Shown: piece after piece, positions 37,536-50,980 of the stretch
How positions within the stretch are numbered: position 1 is the first letter of the stretch
How the letters are laid out: each line of letters opens with the position of its first letter
Notes under the pieces: generated by a model
Databases searched by the model: none
What the model saw: only the letters and a program-made list of their open reading frames with translations
What the model was told of the DNA's origin: nothing
Position numbers and translations under genes: made by a program
Origin: Caprimulgus europaeus
Lineage: Eukaryota > Chordata > Aves > Caprimulgiformes > Caprimulgidae
Reading direction: 5' to 3'
DNA length: 64,000 nt
Assembly (NCBI GenBank): GCA_907165065.1
Contig: OU015527.1
Span: 20,535,686 to 20,599,685, forward strand

Positions 37536-39066
37536 TATTTTCACTAAATTAAATATGATATAATTTTGGAAATTGCTGCAATAAAGAAATCGAGTCCACA
37601 CTTACATCAATCAAAACAAAATATACAATATATAGACTTAGCCTGTTTAAGCAATTTCTCTTAAATACAAATTTTGATGAGAACAGTATTAAGTAATGCT
37701 ATACCCAGCTGGTGAATGCTATTCTTACGCCTGCTCTATCTGTATGTCCCTCCCTTGAACACACAAGTCCAACCTTGCCTTCATCAAAAAGTTATGATGT
37801 GATGTACTGTGAAAAGTAAAACTGAACTTCTTCCAAACAACCCCAGAGTGCAAGTTATCCATCTGCACTAGGCCTTACCTCTGGAAAACATATCCAGAAG
37901 GAAGAACTTTTTCCAAAGGAAGCTTTAATATTTTAAAGCTTAACTACCTGTTTAAGTACTATTAAAATTTTGTAAAAATTAAGCATACAACTAGGCATGC
38001 ACTTGAATATTAATGTTAAAGGGAAACATCTTTTGTCTGCTATTACAGATACTGCAATGGTACACAGCCCCAGATGATTGTTTCAGCAAACATGAGCTAA
38101 AGTTTTGAAGTGGCCTTGAATTTAAGGCTGGTAGGACTGTGTAGTCTATAAAGCAAGTTCTTCCCGAGTACTGTGTTATTGGAAAGTATGTGAATCAACC
38201 TTCTGGACCCCATAATGGTGTGGCCATGGTAAAGAAGCTCTCATCATGGAATGCTGTAAGAACCATGATGGATTCATGTCTCAAGGGAGTGATTCTAAAA
38301 TTTTTAATTTTACTTCTTTATGTGCCCCAGTCATATTTCTTCAGCTGGTGCTGAAGCCTCAGCTTTAATTTTAATATGATTGAGAACAACAAAAGCTTAG
38401 GAAAAAAAAAAAAGAAAAAAAACAAACCCAAAACAACAGTTCAAAAGTTACTTTACTGTGAATCAAACATCATAAGGTTTTCTGGGCTTAGTGAAATACA
38501 AACATGAACATTATGATACAGCCCTTGTAGATTTACACTCAAGTCATTACAAAATGGTCTCTTAACAGTAGAATTTATATCATTTTTCAGTAATATTTGA
38601 ACTCTACTGCTGTCACAAGACCCTCATTGAACTATGAAGGTGTCCTGTTGACACTATTATAGTCTGTCACCTCTCTGGCTTTGCATGGACATAGTCTGAG
38701 TCTGTTATGATGTTATTCATTTCTATTAAATTGAGCAGGAAGTTAGAGATGTACAATGTTAACCAGGGATAACTATAAATGCTCAGGATACTAACTTCTA
38801 CCACTTTCTGTATTTTAACTTCCTCAGATGACAGCATTTCAAAATGCCAGGAAAGAAATTAATGTTAATAAAATTTGGGAATGAATACATTCCTAAACCT
38901 AATTACTTTTTCTATCTCTAGTCTTATGTTTGCAAGAATTCTAAAATGGTACCCACTATAGGCTTTGTATTCTGAAATGAAAAAGAACAACCTTTTCAAA
39001 ACCTCTCCCAATAATTTATTTTCAAAATAATAATTAAAAAAATCTCACCAAACACATCTAGTCTGA

Positions 39067-39120
39067 CATACCAGTTTCCAATTTAATGTCATTCAAATGG
39101 AGATAAGTGTTGAAGACAGA
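39067..39120. repeat. 54-bp segment, second copy of a diverged pair
   Basis: Partner of 37482-37535, about 1.6 kb downstream and in direct orientation. Differences are seven substitutions, two of them adjacent, with no gaps. Neither copy is coding in any obvious frame. Confidence 0.7.
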
Positions 39121-41824
39121 ATTGTTTAGAGCAAGAATACAAGTTCAGTTTTACTATATATACATTCCACTTCTGTCCATAAAACCTCAAACATGTCACT
39201 TATGATAGCCTTCGACTATTCAGAATTAAGTGTCACCATTATTGGAAATAGATTTAACTTCAGTGAGAATAAACATTTTGGAAATTAGAGACTAATTTAG
39301 ATCTTGCCCCACCATCCTGTTTATACATTTATTTGCACCGACATTACAGCTGAAGCACTCTTATACTTAATTAAGCAATGGTTTACTGTGACATTGTTTC
39401 TATTATTTGTTAACACTTCAGCCTTTGATGGTGTGTTAAAGATTTAGAACATAAAAAAACACACAGCACATTTGATACAGAATTTTCTAATAAAAATATG
39501 TAACACCTCTTACTTAAATAATTTGGAAAATTATTATAATATGCTCAGAAAAACTGAAAACCTTAACAGCTTCAATGCTTCCCCTGGAAGTTTATGTATT
39601 ATATTTGATAGATCAGTGACATTGTCTAAATGTCACTTTTTAGGTTTCTGTAGAAAAGTTCTGAATGTGAACATAATGCCATCTCTAATTTCTTTCTATT
39701 CAGTCAATGAAAAATGTTTATGAAGAAGTTCTGTTTGGTCTGACTAATACAGTTTTCTTCAGTGGTGGCTAATTATCAAATTCCTACGTTCATTTGAAAG
39801 GAACATGGTTGGAAATTTGATATGTTGTGTAATAAACGACAACTTGTTTCTCCCCTTTTCTGGGGTTAGTTTTGCTTATGATTCCTAGTAAAGGAGAAAT
39901 ACAAAATTCCAAGAGCTATTTGAACTCTAGGCTTTGGGTTGCATTTCTTCTTGAATTGCACTGCAGGTTAATGTAATGCAGTGTTAAACCAGCTTCACAA
40001 TGTGCAGAGCCTGCCCTAGTTTTCCTTACCCTTAGTCTAACTAACTCTGACACAAATAACCACAGGTGATGCTGTGCATGCATGTGTACGTGTGTCGGGA
40101 ATGAACAGTCTGTGAACTCAGCTAGAACTTAAAGTTAGTCCTATGACTTATTAAGTAAGACATTCCAGACACAGACTTTTCAATTACCACAAATTTTAAA
40201 TAAATTTTATAGAAATAGTTGGCACTGTTATTTTAATTCTTAGCTCAAATGTGCTGATTTACACAGCCTAAGAATGATAAAAGATGATTCAGATTTCTCA
40301 TAGCAGTTTAACTGTATGTGTAGGATTATCTTTGGCAAAAGATTGGTGCCTCAGAAAAAAAGTACGGGCTAATCCAGAGGTCACTGAAGACAATGAGAGT
40401 TTTGTTTTGTTTTGGTTAGGTTTTTTTTGTTTATTTGGGTTTTTTTTTTGAGAATGATCTTTCCTGCTTTCTTCCAGGTTTACAGTGCAAAAATATGTTA
40501 ATTTTGATTAAAAAAAAAAATAAATATTCCATATGAACAGAAAGAGTGAGGTCCCAAATACTTGAATCTGACCTAGGCTCTTGGTTAGCTTCCACAGCAC
40601 ATCTATTTTGACACTGCACCTCTGTATATTGTCTGAAATGACTGAGCCTGAACTAGGTTTTCTGAGGAAATCTATGTGAAAAATGAAGTGTACAAAAAAG
40701 TTTGGAAACATTCACTGCTGCTTGAAATTTCTTATGATTCACATTTGTTGAATACAATCCATCGGCATTTCATATTTAAAGCAGCTTCATGCTAGTGGTC
40801 AGGGAGGAAAGTCTTTTCTTTTTGATATTTTTAACATTCTGCAAAGCGTTAAACCAGATTTTTCAGGAAAGAGACAAAGAAGTTCTGTTACTAAAATATC
40901 TTTGAACATTTCAAAAACCAGTGCTGAAAGCTGCATTGCCAGCTCAGTCAAACCTCTGATGTTTACTGTTGTCTCCATGCATGTTTACAGCAGTTGACAT
41001 ATGAAAAAGCTTGGAAATTTGAGCTTGCAGGCTATGAAACAAGCTCATTTTGGATCTGACTCTAGCTGTCAAGTCACTTTATTGGCTTAATCTGACACAA
41101 AAGGAAAACACAAAAATGAAAGAAAGTTTTGGCAAGCCTGCAAAGATAGGCACACATCTGCAAGGCAAGTGATTAGCTTAGTGGTGTCCTTTCAAAAATT
41201 ACCCAGGAACCCCTTCCCCCACACATACAGAAACTAGTCCTTTTTGTTCTTCAAATGTTTATTTATAGGATTATAATAGGGAAATGGAGGAGGGAGAGCT
41301 TAGGACTTTGATGATAGGGAAAGTCTGTACACCGAAAAGGTGGTAAAGGAGATAAGCATTAGAGGATTAAAAGGGTATGACAAATTTGTGTTTCAATTGG
41401 GCACACCATTTCAGCCTGAGATTTCTCTTTGGCTGTCAAAATAGAAGACTTAACTAATATATTCTACAAAGGAAAAAAATCAGGAAAGGTGGGAGGTTTG
41501 TTGCTGACATGTGATGGATTACCTTTGCCAAACAAAAGAGGCAGTCATGTGTTAGGGTTACACTCCACTGCAAATGTCTTGTGGTCTTATGTCTTACACT
41601 GTTGTTTACTTTTATACAGTACCTCTCAGGCAAAGGTGCCCAGAAGAACATACATATCAAGAAGGAGGTGAAAATATATTTTGAGTTTTGGTCCTAGAAT
41701 CTGTACAAAGCTGCTTGCTGGCAGTTAAATGTATTTTCTGCTCTATATCTTACTTACTGTTTGAAAAGAGTAGAGAAAGCAGAGAGGAGAAATAACAGGT
41801 GGGGCATGTAAGAGGACCAGAATT

Positions 41825-41843
41825 AAAAAAAAAAAAAAAAAAA
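41825..41843 (+). repeat. Poly-A run, 19 bp
   Basis: A simple mononucleotide tract. Nothing upstream looks like a processed transcript or LINE body. Confidence 0.9.
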
Positions 41844-42681
41844 TGAGGGCTGTAAATATCAGTTTAGTAATCACAGTTATTCTCAAAGATCATTATTTCA
41901 TTTCATGGCAACTACGAATGAACACAGATGTGGTCAATTACCCCTGTTTCTTTAGAACAGAGTCAAAATAACCACCTCCTCAGTTACAGGTACTGAGTAT
42001 CAGTCTTACTGGGTGTTGTGTTCATGTTACAGCTACTGCAGCAAGAAACTGTTGAGCTAGAGCAGAGTTCGTTAACAAACCTGCCTGTATTTGACAAGGG
42101 GAATTATTGCTTGTAAGCTGTGACCAAGTTTTTGGTTTTGGGTTTTTTTTTTTAAAAAAGCACACATAAGAAATATTCTATGTCCTCTATTTCCAATGTC
42201 TGCTAAGAAAGAAGGCACATAATATGGGCTGTAGTAGTTGTGAATGGACTCAGTGGACAGTATACACTGAATGGGAACTTATCTAGCCCATCTTACTTCT
42301 GACTTGACTTTGCCTAGTTGCCCTCCAGTATCACAGAGACAGTGAGGAAGGAGCAAGACAGCAGCATAGGCTCAATCTGCACCCTGAGTATGCTTGACTG
42401 GCTTGCACAGAAATGTAGGAGGACAGCTTCTGGAAGTTGTTCTCCCAAGCTCTGGTTTCACAACAGAGACAAATGGGTTTTGCCCCTTACACAATTTATG
42501 CTGTTAGCCACAAGAAAGGAAGACACAGATTCTGGGAAAGGACTTAAAAAAAAACCCAAACCAAAACCCCCAAAAAACCCAAACCACTGAATTTGTTTAA
42601 CTTGGAATTATGGCAAGCCCACGTGCAACTAACAGTTAATTAAAAATGAAAGTATCGAGCAGGCTCTCCTGTCTTAGCCTG

Positions 42682-42709
<28 letters not shown>
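42682..42709 (+). repeat. Poly-A run, 28 bp
   Basis: The longest homopolymer in the window. A C/A-rich tract (about 42546-42588) lies 90 bp upstream. It could be a retroposed tail, but no recognisable retrogene or LINE body precedes it, no AATAAA lies close upstream, and no flanking target duplication was found by eye. Confidence 0.9.
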
Positions 42710-42712
<3 letters not shown>

Positions 42713-43910
42713 CCACACTGAACAAAACATCTCATGCAGGTATTAAATTCTATAATTATTTTCAGACTTTTGGTTTATAGTGGTAGTGGAAAAGGAAATA
42801 GGTTTAGTAGATTTTCTTAATTGGTTACTGATCCTACCTAAAAATTATATGAGCATTAATTTGGACAGATTTAGTCATCATGATGTGTTACCTAACCGTA
42901 CTACTCCAGAGTCCATTGCAGACCTTTCTCCATTCTCTAGTTGATGTTACACAGCAGTATTTTGTTTACAAGGACATGCTGTGGCTCCAAATTCACTTGA
43001 AGATGGATTCCTACTCATTGGATATAGTAGAGCTGAAACCATGATCAGTAAAAGAAAATAATAATGTGTTCATTGTTGCAGTGATTACAGCACAAAACCA
43101 TACCTAAAAGATTAAATATAAATTAATATACGTCCCTGAACATGCTACAACTGGACAGAGGTATTTCAGGAAAGGCATGATATTTTTTTATCTGCTCTTA
43201 CTCCAGATGTTTCTCTGCTTGCTTTTCTTTGTTCTCTGTACCAGGTGTCTTGCTTTCTCTATGTCTCTTGTTCCATTTCACTTGCTTTTACTGGGTGAAA
43301 TGGGGCAGGGAGAGATAGAAGGTTAAAATAAGCGGTTTTATTTTCCATCAGTGTTGCTTTGGGTCTTGGCAGGGGGTCTCACTGTTTTTTGCAGCAGTTT
43401 TAAGCTTCTCTTAATATTATCCTTTAGAGAGAGTGTGCATACATTAACTATTACAGACAACGACAAGGAAAAAAAGCATTTTAAAGCACTGTATACTGAC
43501 TGTGAATTTAACTTTGCTTATGAATGTTTTATATGAATAGTGGTTGTTTGGGATTTCTTTGTTTTGGAGGAGCAGAGAGAAATACCTGGAATGGGAGCCC
43601 TAACACAAGATCAACATTTTCTGAAATTTCCATGCCTGAGTGTCAGTCAAGATTTCTTATATATTTTACAGTTTTACTAGTAACACAGAAGCTGTCAGAA
43701 TAAATATCAGGCAGGGCTGTGACACACAGGTGAAAAAGAAATGGAAACAAGTAATGGCAGGATAAGTCTATAACAAAAGATGAATTGATTGAACCTAAGA
43801 CCCCAAGAGAAGAACTTAACTACTGTCTTATGGTTTTAAAAATAGAAAAGCCCATGCTTTACTTACTTTGTTTTTAATGGAAAAATTGATATTCTGTTTT
43901 ATGGTCAGTG

Positions 43911-43914
<4 letters not shown>

Positions 43915-43947
<33 letters not shown>
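43915..43947. repeat. (TA)n microsatellite
   Basis: About 16 uninterrupted TA units inside AT-rich DNA. It is likely polymorphic in length and hard to assemble exactly. Confidence 0.92.
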
Positions 43948-43953
<6 letters not shown>

Positions 43954-46900
43954 TGTGTGGTTTAAATTATACTTTCTATTGCATTTCTTGGAAAACTCGT
44001 TATTTTGCCTAATCTGGGAAGTATTTTATAAAGGTATCTATAAGGTTTATAAACCTCAAGCACTAGGGAATCAACTTGCTTTTTTATCAAAGCAAATGTT
44101 TTGAGAGTGTGTTCTGAGACTCCCTTTTGCAAGAAATAGCATTTAGTGAACAACAAGCTGGCTACTGCTTTTGGAATAGGAATGTTCAAATCACCCAGGT
44201 CCTATTCCCCACTTAGCAGTAGAGTTTCTTGGAGACCCTGATATGTAAGCTGAGCTGACATGGGTGACTACATGTCGAAATTCAGTAATGCACCGGCTAT
44301 AGCGTGCTTTCAGTCCTCAACTTGAGACACTGCCAAGAAGCTGTGTGCAGCTTTGCATGTGAATAGGATAAATAAATTAGTGCACTAAGGCATACCTGTC
44401 AGCTCTTGAAAGCTGTGTTATAAACAGAAGCACTTGTCAAGAAGGAATACATTTTTAAATGCTCTTAGAAGTTGTTGGACTGGAAAGGCTTCACAAAGCA
44501 AGGGAAAGAGGAGCCTTGGAGGAGTATAACACAAACAGGTTTCACTTTCATATGTCTTCAAATTTACACTTCAGTAACCTTGTTTTTCCAAGAAGTGTGT
44601 GACCTTAATGCAAATAAAATGCTAGACTCAGAGTCAAAGTTTTGACTAATGTCATAGTTCCAACAGTTAATTTTACCTTCTTCAGTGAGAAAAATAAATT
44701 AATATCCTTGAAAAAAGTACATATTCAATCCAACAATTTATTCTTTTGACTGGCTCTGAAGCTAAATCTGAGAATGTATATCAACTTGCTGTTGGGAGAA
44801 GAGAGTGTTAAGAAAGCAATCCTGTAAGGAAATATATGCAATCAGAAAACAAAACTACAGTAACAGACACTCACTGTTACTAACCCACAAAAAAACAAGG
44901 TTAAAGTGACTTCACTATCTGCAACTATGCAGTTAAGAAATGTCAACAAAACAGCTAGGACTGTAGAGAGATGCCAACCTCTCTGTCAAGCACCCTTTCA
45001 TATTCCATGTACATTGGCTTTGCTTTAATGTCTAAGTTGTAACACTGCGACCTGAACAAATGATTTCGGGTTCACTTTGTAGCCAATTTATTAATTGTTT
45101 CTTATAAGGAATACATAAACAAGACTGGAATCAGGATATTCATACCATGAGAGAGAAGGTACTTCAGGTTTCACCATCCCTGCAGAGATGGAATGATTAA
45201 AAGGGAGCTACGGTTATTTCCATCCCCTTGTTCTCTTCCCAGACCGCCACCAAAAGAACTAAAACATGTTAGAGCACTTAAATTTACACTGTACTGTCTC
45301 TGCTGCCTCAGGGCTCAATCCCTCCTCTGATATATCTTATTCTTTTACCATGAACATATGTCACATTCAGCTAGAAAGGATATGACACAAGTTTAGAAGT
45401 CATAGAATAAGTGACAGAATGTTTTTAATTTTAATATTATTTTGGACTCTGCAAGTAAGACTTTCTAAGTGAAACTAGTAGGATAATAGCAAATATTTTA
45501 TTTTTTCTTCTATGGGGCAGAGAAAGAATATCACTGAAATGTATGTATGGCATATATGCAAAGATTTTACTATTGATTTTAACTTACCTGTTCTTGTGAA
45601 ATATGAGGTAATACCCTTGAACAGGAAAGATGAATTGAGTAATGCTATAAATGTAGTTTAAAGAGGGCAAAACGTACCATTTCAGATTTTATTCTTTCTG
45701 TATATCTGATTTTTATTGAAGTTAACATGAGATAATGTTTGCTGATGCCAGACCAGTGAACAACATTGTATGAAAATCTAATACTATATAATGTGAATTA
45801 ATAAAGTGGGAACATTCCATAGCGTTAGACTTTCTCCCAGGGAAAGTTACATCACATCTTGTTAATGTCTAAGAAGATGTTGCACAACCATTCAGTTGCA
45901 CACTCTCTTCCATGCCTGGCTCACACTTTGCCTCCCACAAACATGTTCCTTCAGACCAACCTGCTTGCACAGTGTATTGTCATTAGCACTAATTCAACCA
46001 CTACAGCAAGAAATCAGAAGTGCATGTAATTTGCTGAGTGCAGACTCTAAATAAAAGGGTCGACCAGACTGCACAGGAAATATAGTGCAGAGAGAATTAC
46101 TTCAGAGGAAATCTGTCCCAGACAGCAGGGAAACTTTACCTACCAACCCTTTTGTGTTCTCTGTACGTTATTAAGCCTCATTTATAATACTTAATGTCAA
46201 GTAAATACATTCCTTTCCATCAGGACTCTCTTATAGGAGATATCTCAGTCTGCATAGTGTTCCTAAATAGTGCAGTGTTTGGTATTGACTAAGTATGTAT
46301 ACTGGAGACAGGTAGTAAATACCATTAAAAGTGCAAAAGATAGTGTTTGCAAAGATAATGTCTATATCCTAGCTTAAAGTAAATGCCACAGAGACCTCTT
46401 TTTACTTATGAAGTCTCTAAACACATACACGCATACAGAAAATATAGCAAGATCTTCCAAATTTTCTTTTCAGGGGAAGCTTGATTTTCAGATTGAATCT
46501 TTGGATTAGTATATCAGATTGTCTTTGTGGCTTTGAACTGATGTGAAAAGAACATACCCTGGCTTTCTGGTCTTTATATCATCCAGATGAAGGATGTGGT
46601 AGAAAAATACTGAAAACTGTCCTGTGGCCCTGGGTCTGAAGATACTGTGGAGGAGGAAGGGAAGGTGGTCATGCAGCTTGTGTCAGGGTCCAGAAATGCA
46701 GAAACAGTGCTGCATATAGTTATGGGATATTGAATCGCCAACTGCATTGTCCGTCGTGTCCCTATCCAGTTCTTTTTTTAACACATCCTGTCTATACTGG
46801 TTTAGGGTCCATTATAGGCATAGATGAGGAATAGCCAGGAGGTTTTCAAACCTAATGCATTTTCTACAGCATAGTGAATGTTGGAGTTAGCATGGAAATA

Positions 46901-49744
46901 TTGTGCATACATGCTGGCAATTCCCATTCCTAGGTTAAAGCAGTCATGCTAGAGCAGATGCCCTGGGAATCAGAGATTTTACACATACATAGAGATATTT
47001 TTTACCACTACTTCTGAAAGGAGGTAGTTCTGGAAATTGTTTTCAGGGAGATGTGGCTGTATTTGACTACGGAGTACAGATATTCAAATTTCTCTCTGCA
47101 GACTCTTAAGATACATAGCATGATTAGAATGTGACCTGGCAAGAGACAATACACCGAGTGTACAGGACATAGCTCTGAGGGGGACAGAGTCTAGTCACTA
47201 TATCTCATATCTCCTGCTTCATGAAGAATATGAACATCTGTTTAATGTATTGCATCCTAAGTTTAGGATTTTAATGTTTCTAACATTAAAAAAGAAAAAT
47301 CCTCTTTTGTCTGGTGATTTTTCTGTAAGAAGAGATGCTTCCAGGGGGAAATCTTGAATGCAGTCTTTGTCTGGAAAAAATTGGTGTATTGTAGTTGCAA
47401 GAGTTTCAAAATACAACCCTGTAACAGTAAGTATGACAGGCCTTTAACTACATCACAGCAGTGCTGCCAAATGCAACTAATACACATTGCTGCTTTCCTG
47501 CAGCAGTAAAATTGATGCTTTAAATAAGTCTTACAACAGGATTTCTCTGCTAATTGCAGAAATAGATAATTTGTGCCTTAAGCAGCCATTATTCATTCAA
47601 CAGTAATTTTTCTTCAATGGTAAGTGGCATTCTGTTTTAATAGCGCTCAAGTGCCTGATATTCCCACAAGAAAAAAAAAAAAACAAAAAAACAAACAACT
47701 TTTCCATTAAGAAGATCACTAGCTTGTGGATTATGTCTTTTAGAACTGAAATTACCTGTGGTAGTATATGTTTGGCTTCTTTTAATCAATGAGTTTCAAA
47801 TACAGAAGCAAATACCAGAACTTGCTTTCAGAGTTCTTTTTTCAGAACACTTCCTATCCTATTATCGTATGGTATTACTTAACCTGGACAAAGTATTTTA
47901 AATATAGGAAGCAAAGCATTCATGTCAATTTTTCTAAAAGTGAGTTTTGTCAAATAAAGAAAGGTAATACCTTGGTGAAAAAAGAACATAAATGCTACTC
48001 TACAGATGAGCTGTTTTTTACCAAGCTCCCAGGAGTAGGAAGACCAGCTATTTTGGCTTCTCAATGCTTCTTTTGTGGTAGGAGGACCCTGCATGGTGTG
48101 GGGTGCTACTTCAGCTCTCAAGAAAAATCTCTTGAGATCTTAAGGTTTCTGCCTTTGATTTCCAGGCCTTTGAGTCACCGTTAACCCAAAGACAGCTGCC
48201 AAACCAAGGTGATGTAGGTCACATTTTTCATCCTATATTCTTTTATTCTTTTTTCTCTATTGCTTGTGTGACTAAATAATATATGTTAAGAATGCGAAAT
48301 ATGGGTTCATTGTAAATTGCTTGCTGAGCCCAGGAAAGCCTGAGTTTCTAAGCAATTAAGTGAGCAGATAGAACCTTAAAAGTTTTAATGTGCCTAAAAA
48401 TCCAGCTAACAGAGAGGCATTTAAAGTTTTGTCTCTCCAATAAAAAAGGAGAAGACTTAATTTAAGAAAGGCATAGAGCTGAGTACAAACCATCAATGAT
48501 TCTGTGAAATACTGAACTGTTCTTTTATCAAGAACATGAGATGCATGTAATAAAATTAATTTAAGCTTAATCATAAATGGCAGTTTATTAGATTAGGAAA
48601 GAGAATACTTGCATAAGAAAGTGCTACAGGGGAATTAAAATTATATAAAAGAAAAGGAGTTTGAGATGGCAATCACTGTCTTCCCATAAGAAATGCTTTA
48701 TTGGTTGATTTGTTAGCCAGTTTCAAATAGAAGTTTATATTAAAGCTTGAATCTTTGCTTTAGATGTCATAGGAAAAAACCTCCTATGTACAATAATTAA
48801 TATAATTAATATAAAGAATTATTAAATTGTCTTCAATACAGCTCAAGAGAGAAATTTAAACAGTTTAGTGTTTTGAATAGTGAATAGTGAAATGCTACAT
48901 TTCAGGGCTTCTGGAGAAAATGTTATTAATTGTAAAGGTAACTAGGATTTCATGTGGCAATATCCACTGTCTGAAATCAAGGCTAATTCAATTATGATTA
49001 CTTACAAGAACAAGTGGTGAAAAATAGATTTTTTTTTCCTACATCACATCAGATAAAAGCTTCATGTTGTAGCAAAGTCAGTCAATATTTAGTGTTAGAA
49101 GTTTAAAACACAAACATAGTATGAAACTTCTGAAAGAGGTTTTATCTTAAAGTAGCATTTCTGTGAAAGAAAACCACTTCTTAAGGTGATTAATGACTCT
49201 TTTACCTGCTTGAGATGTTGAGATAAAATGATACAAACTAATGAATGTGGCAAGAAATAAATATTTATACTTGATTTATAAGATAATGAGTTGCTAAAAT
49301 AAAGTTTATATAGAACCATGCAAGGATGAGGAGAAAGAGAAAGTTAGGGAAAACTCAGGAAAAAGACTACCATCTTATGCTCCAAAGTCTAACATTTCAA
49401 CTAACAAGAAAAACCTAGAATATGTATCATAGAAATCTCGGTACAAAAAAGAAATAATGGGAAAACATATTTTAAAGCCTGGCCTGTCAGGTGGTTTTCT
49501 AGATGTGTCCTGGATCTGTTTAATTTACCTTTCACACTGACAATTAGCAATTGAACCTAAGGTTCTCTGTGCAACATGCCAAAAAACATGGACAGAAAGG
49601 TGGTCCTTGTCCTAGAAATCTGAAATAAAGACTGGGGTTCTGAAATTTAAGGAATAGGAATTGCTCTTCATTAAAGAGTCTATGTCCTCAGAAAGTAAAC
49701 TTGTTATAAGACTTCAATACTGTATCCCAGAACATCCTTGTAGC

Positions 49745-49810
49745 CAGGCTTAGAAGGTATGGGATAGATGAGTGGATGGTGCGGTGGATTGAGAACTGTC
49801 TGACTGGTAG
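49745..49810 (+). mobile_element. CR1 LINE, left part, split by an LTR
   Basis: The segment reads gggatagatgagtggatggt and gtggattgagaactgtctga, the CR1 stretch that encodes the W-I-x-N-W-L block just before the RT catalytic region. It continues after the LTR at 50469 with cagaactcagaaggttgtga. Removing the LTR and one copy of the 5-bp target restores continuous CR1 order. The left end is the 5' truncation point and is approximate. Confidence 0.85.
49806..49810. repeat. Target-site duplication, left copy (GGTAG)
   Basis: It precedes the LTR at 49811. The right partner, 50469-50473, reads GGCAG, which is one transition away. The CR1 consensus in related copies has GGCAG here, so the left copy probably mutated. 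Confidence 0.65.
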
Positions 49811-50468
49811 TGTGATAGTTTCACTGGGCTAGCCGTTGGCTAGCAGCCAACACAGCTGTTCACCCACTTCCCCAGCACCCCAAGGAGATAGGGGAGAGAA
49901 TTGGGGGGCAAGGATAAGGAGGCAGGTAGGTTAATATAAAACCAGTTTATTAATAGAGAGAAAACTTAAAATAATACTAATATTAAAACAGTAGTGATAA
50001 CATATATAACAGTAACAAAATATGCAAGTGAATGACACCCAATGCTATTGTTCCCCCCCCTGCTGACCAAGCCCAGCCTCTTCCCAGATAACGATCCCGG
50101 AGAAGCAACAATCCTGAACCGAAACCTCAATCCCGGAAGAACGAGAGCCCGAGCGAAAGTCAGAGAGAGCAAAAAGAGGAAGAGCCCCTCACTAATATAC
50201 TGGGCATGATATGATATGATATGGAATACTCCACTGGCATATCTAACTGTCAATTAAGTATATTAATTTAAATATTCTTCACCCCCCTTAAATCTTGTGC
50301 TTGTGGACTAACAGAACACAAAGTCCTTCACTTCCAGGGACAAGAACGCAAACACTGGTATGTTCTCAGTGTCTCTCTCATAACGAGTCCCAGGCTGGAA
50401 GCAAAACACAGCGCAATTCTAGCTACTGAAAAAGAAACCCATCTCTGTTGCAGCTAAAAACCAGGACA
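49811..50468 (-). mobile_element. Solo LTR, 658 bp, inserted in a CR1 copy
   Basis: Read on the minus strand it starts TGTCCTGGTTTTTAGCTGCA and ends CCCAGTGAAACTATCACA, giving TG...CA ends. The start matches the well-known avian ERVL-type LTR opening (recalled, not searched). On the minus strand AATAAA occurs in TTAATAAACTGG (around 49947-49954), toward the 3' part, which supports this orientation. The 5-bp flanks GGTAG/GGCAG fit an ERVL-type target duplication. A short GATAT tandem lies inside (about 50206-50222). No internal retroviral genes are present, so this is a solo LTR. Its insertion interrupts CR1 and so postdates that CR1. An open minus frame at 49966-50253 has no recognisable domain. 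Confidence 0.88.
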
Positions 50469-50473
50469 GGCAG
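50469..50473. repeat. Target-site duplication, right copy (GGCAG)
   Basis: It directly follows the LTR end and overlaps the resumed CR1 sequence. Partner of 49806-49810. Confidence 0.65.
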
Positions 50474-50648
50474 AACTCAGAAGGTTGTGATTAGTGACAC
50501 AGAATCTAGTTGAAGGCCTGTAACTAGTGGTGTTCCCCAGGGGTCGGTACTGGGTTCAGTCTTGTTTAACATCTCCATCAGTGACCTGGGTGTAGGGATG
50601 AGTCTGCCCTCAGCAAGTCTGCTGACGATATGAAGTTGGGAGGAGTGG

Positions 50649-50924
50649 ATGACACACCAGAAGGGCTGTGCTGCCATTCAACGAGACCTGGACACACTGG
50701 AGAGTTGGGTGGAAAGGAACCTGATGAGGTTCAACAAGAGCAAGTGCAGAGTCCTTCACCTGGGGAGGGATAACCACATGTACCAGTATGGGTTAGGGGC
50801 TGACCTGCTGGAGAGGAGCTCTGAGGAAAAGGACCTGGGTGTCCTGGTGGACAGCAGGCTGGCCATGAGCCAGGAGTGTGCCCCTGTAACCAAGAAGGCC
50901 AACAGTATCCTAAGAGTGCATTAA
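50649..50924 (+). pseudogene. CR1 ORF2 reverse transcriptase remnant
   Basis: This is an open stretch of 91 codons within the right CR1 part. It carries [32 protein letters not shown] and [20 protein letters not shown], the CR1 region just after the catalytic box. The first Met is internal to the protein. It ends in a stop where the consensus continues with a C-IK-like block. Confidence 0.85.
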
Positions 50925-50980
50925 AAAGAGCATGACCAGCAGGTCGAGGGAGGTGCCCTGCTGAGGCCACATCTGGAGTA

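Larger units (their letters stand above)
29606..49744. other. 20-kb AT-rich non-coding block
   Basis: No coding exon, RNA gene or datable transposon is recognised in this interval. It holds scattered low-complexity DNA (entered separately where notable): A-runs at 30610-30627, 38401-38412, 41825-41843 and 42682-42709, a (TA)n tract at 43915-43947, and a T/G-rich tract near 40401-40450. A pair of related 54-bp segments lies at 37482 and 39067. Open frames up to 131 codons (47789-48184) show no domain. It is most easily read as intergenic or deep intronic sequence. Confidence 0.55.

Noticed and set aside
47789..48184. 131-codon plus-strand open frame
   Set aside because: No domain, no conserved motif, and low-complexity Lys/Phe/Ser composition typical of AT-rich DNA.
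49966..50253. 95-codon minus-strand open frame inside the LTR
   Set aside because: It lies wholly in a solo LTR, has no retroviral protein motif, and LTRs of this type are not known to me to encode a protein here.
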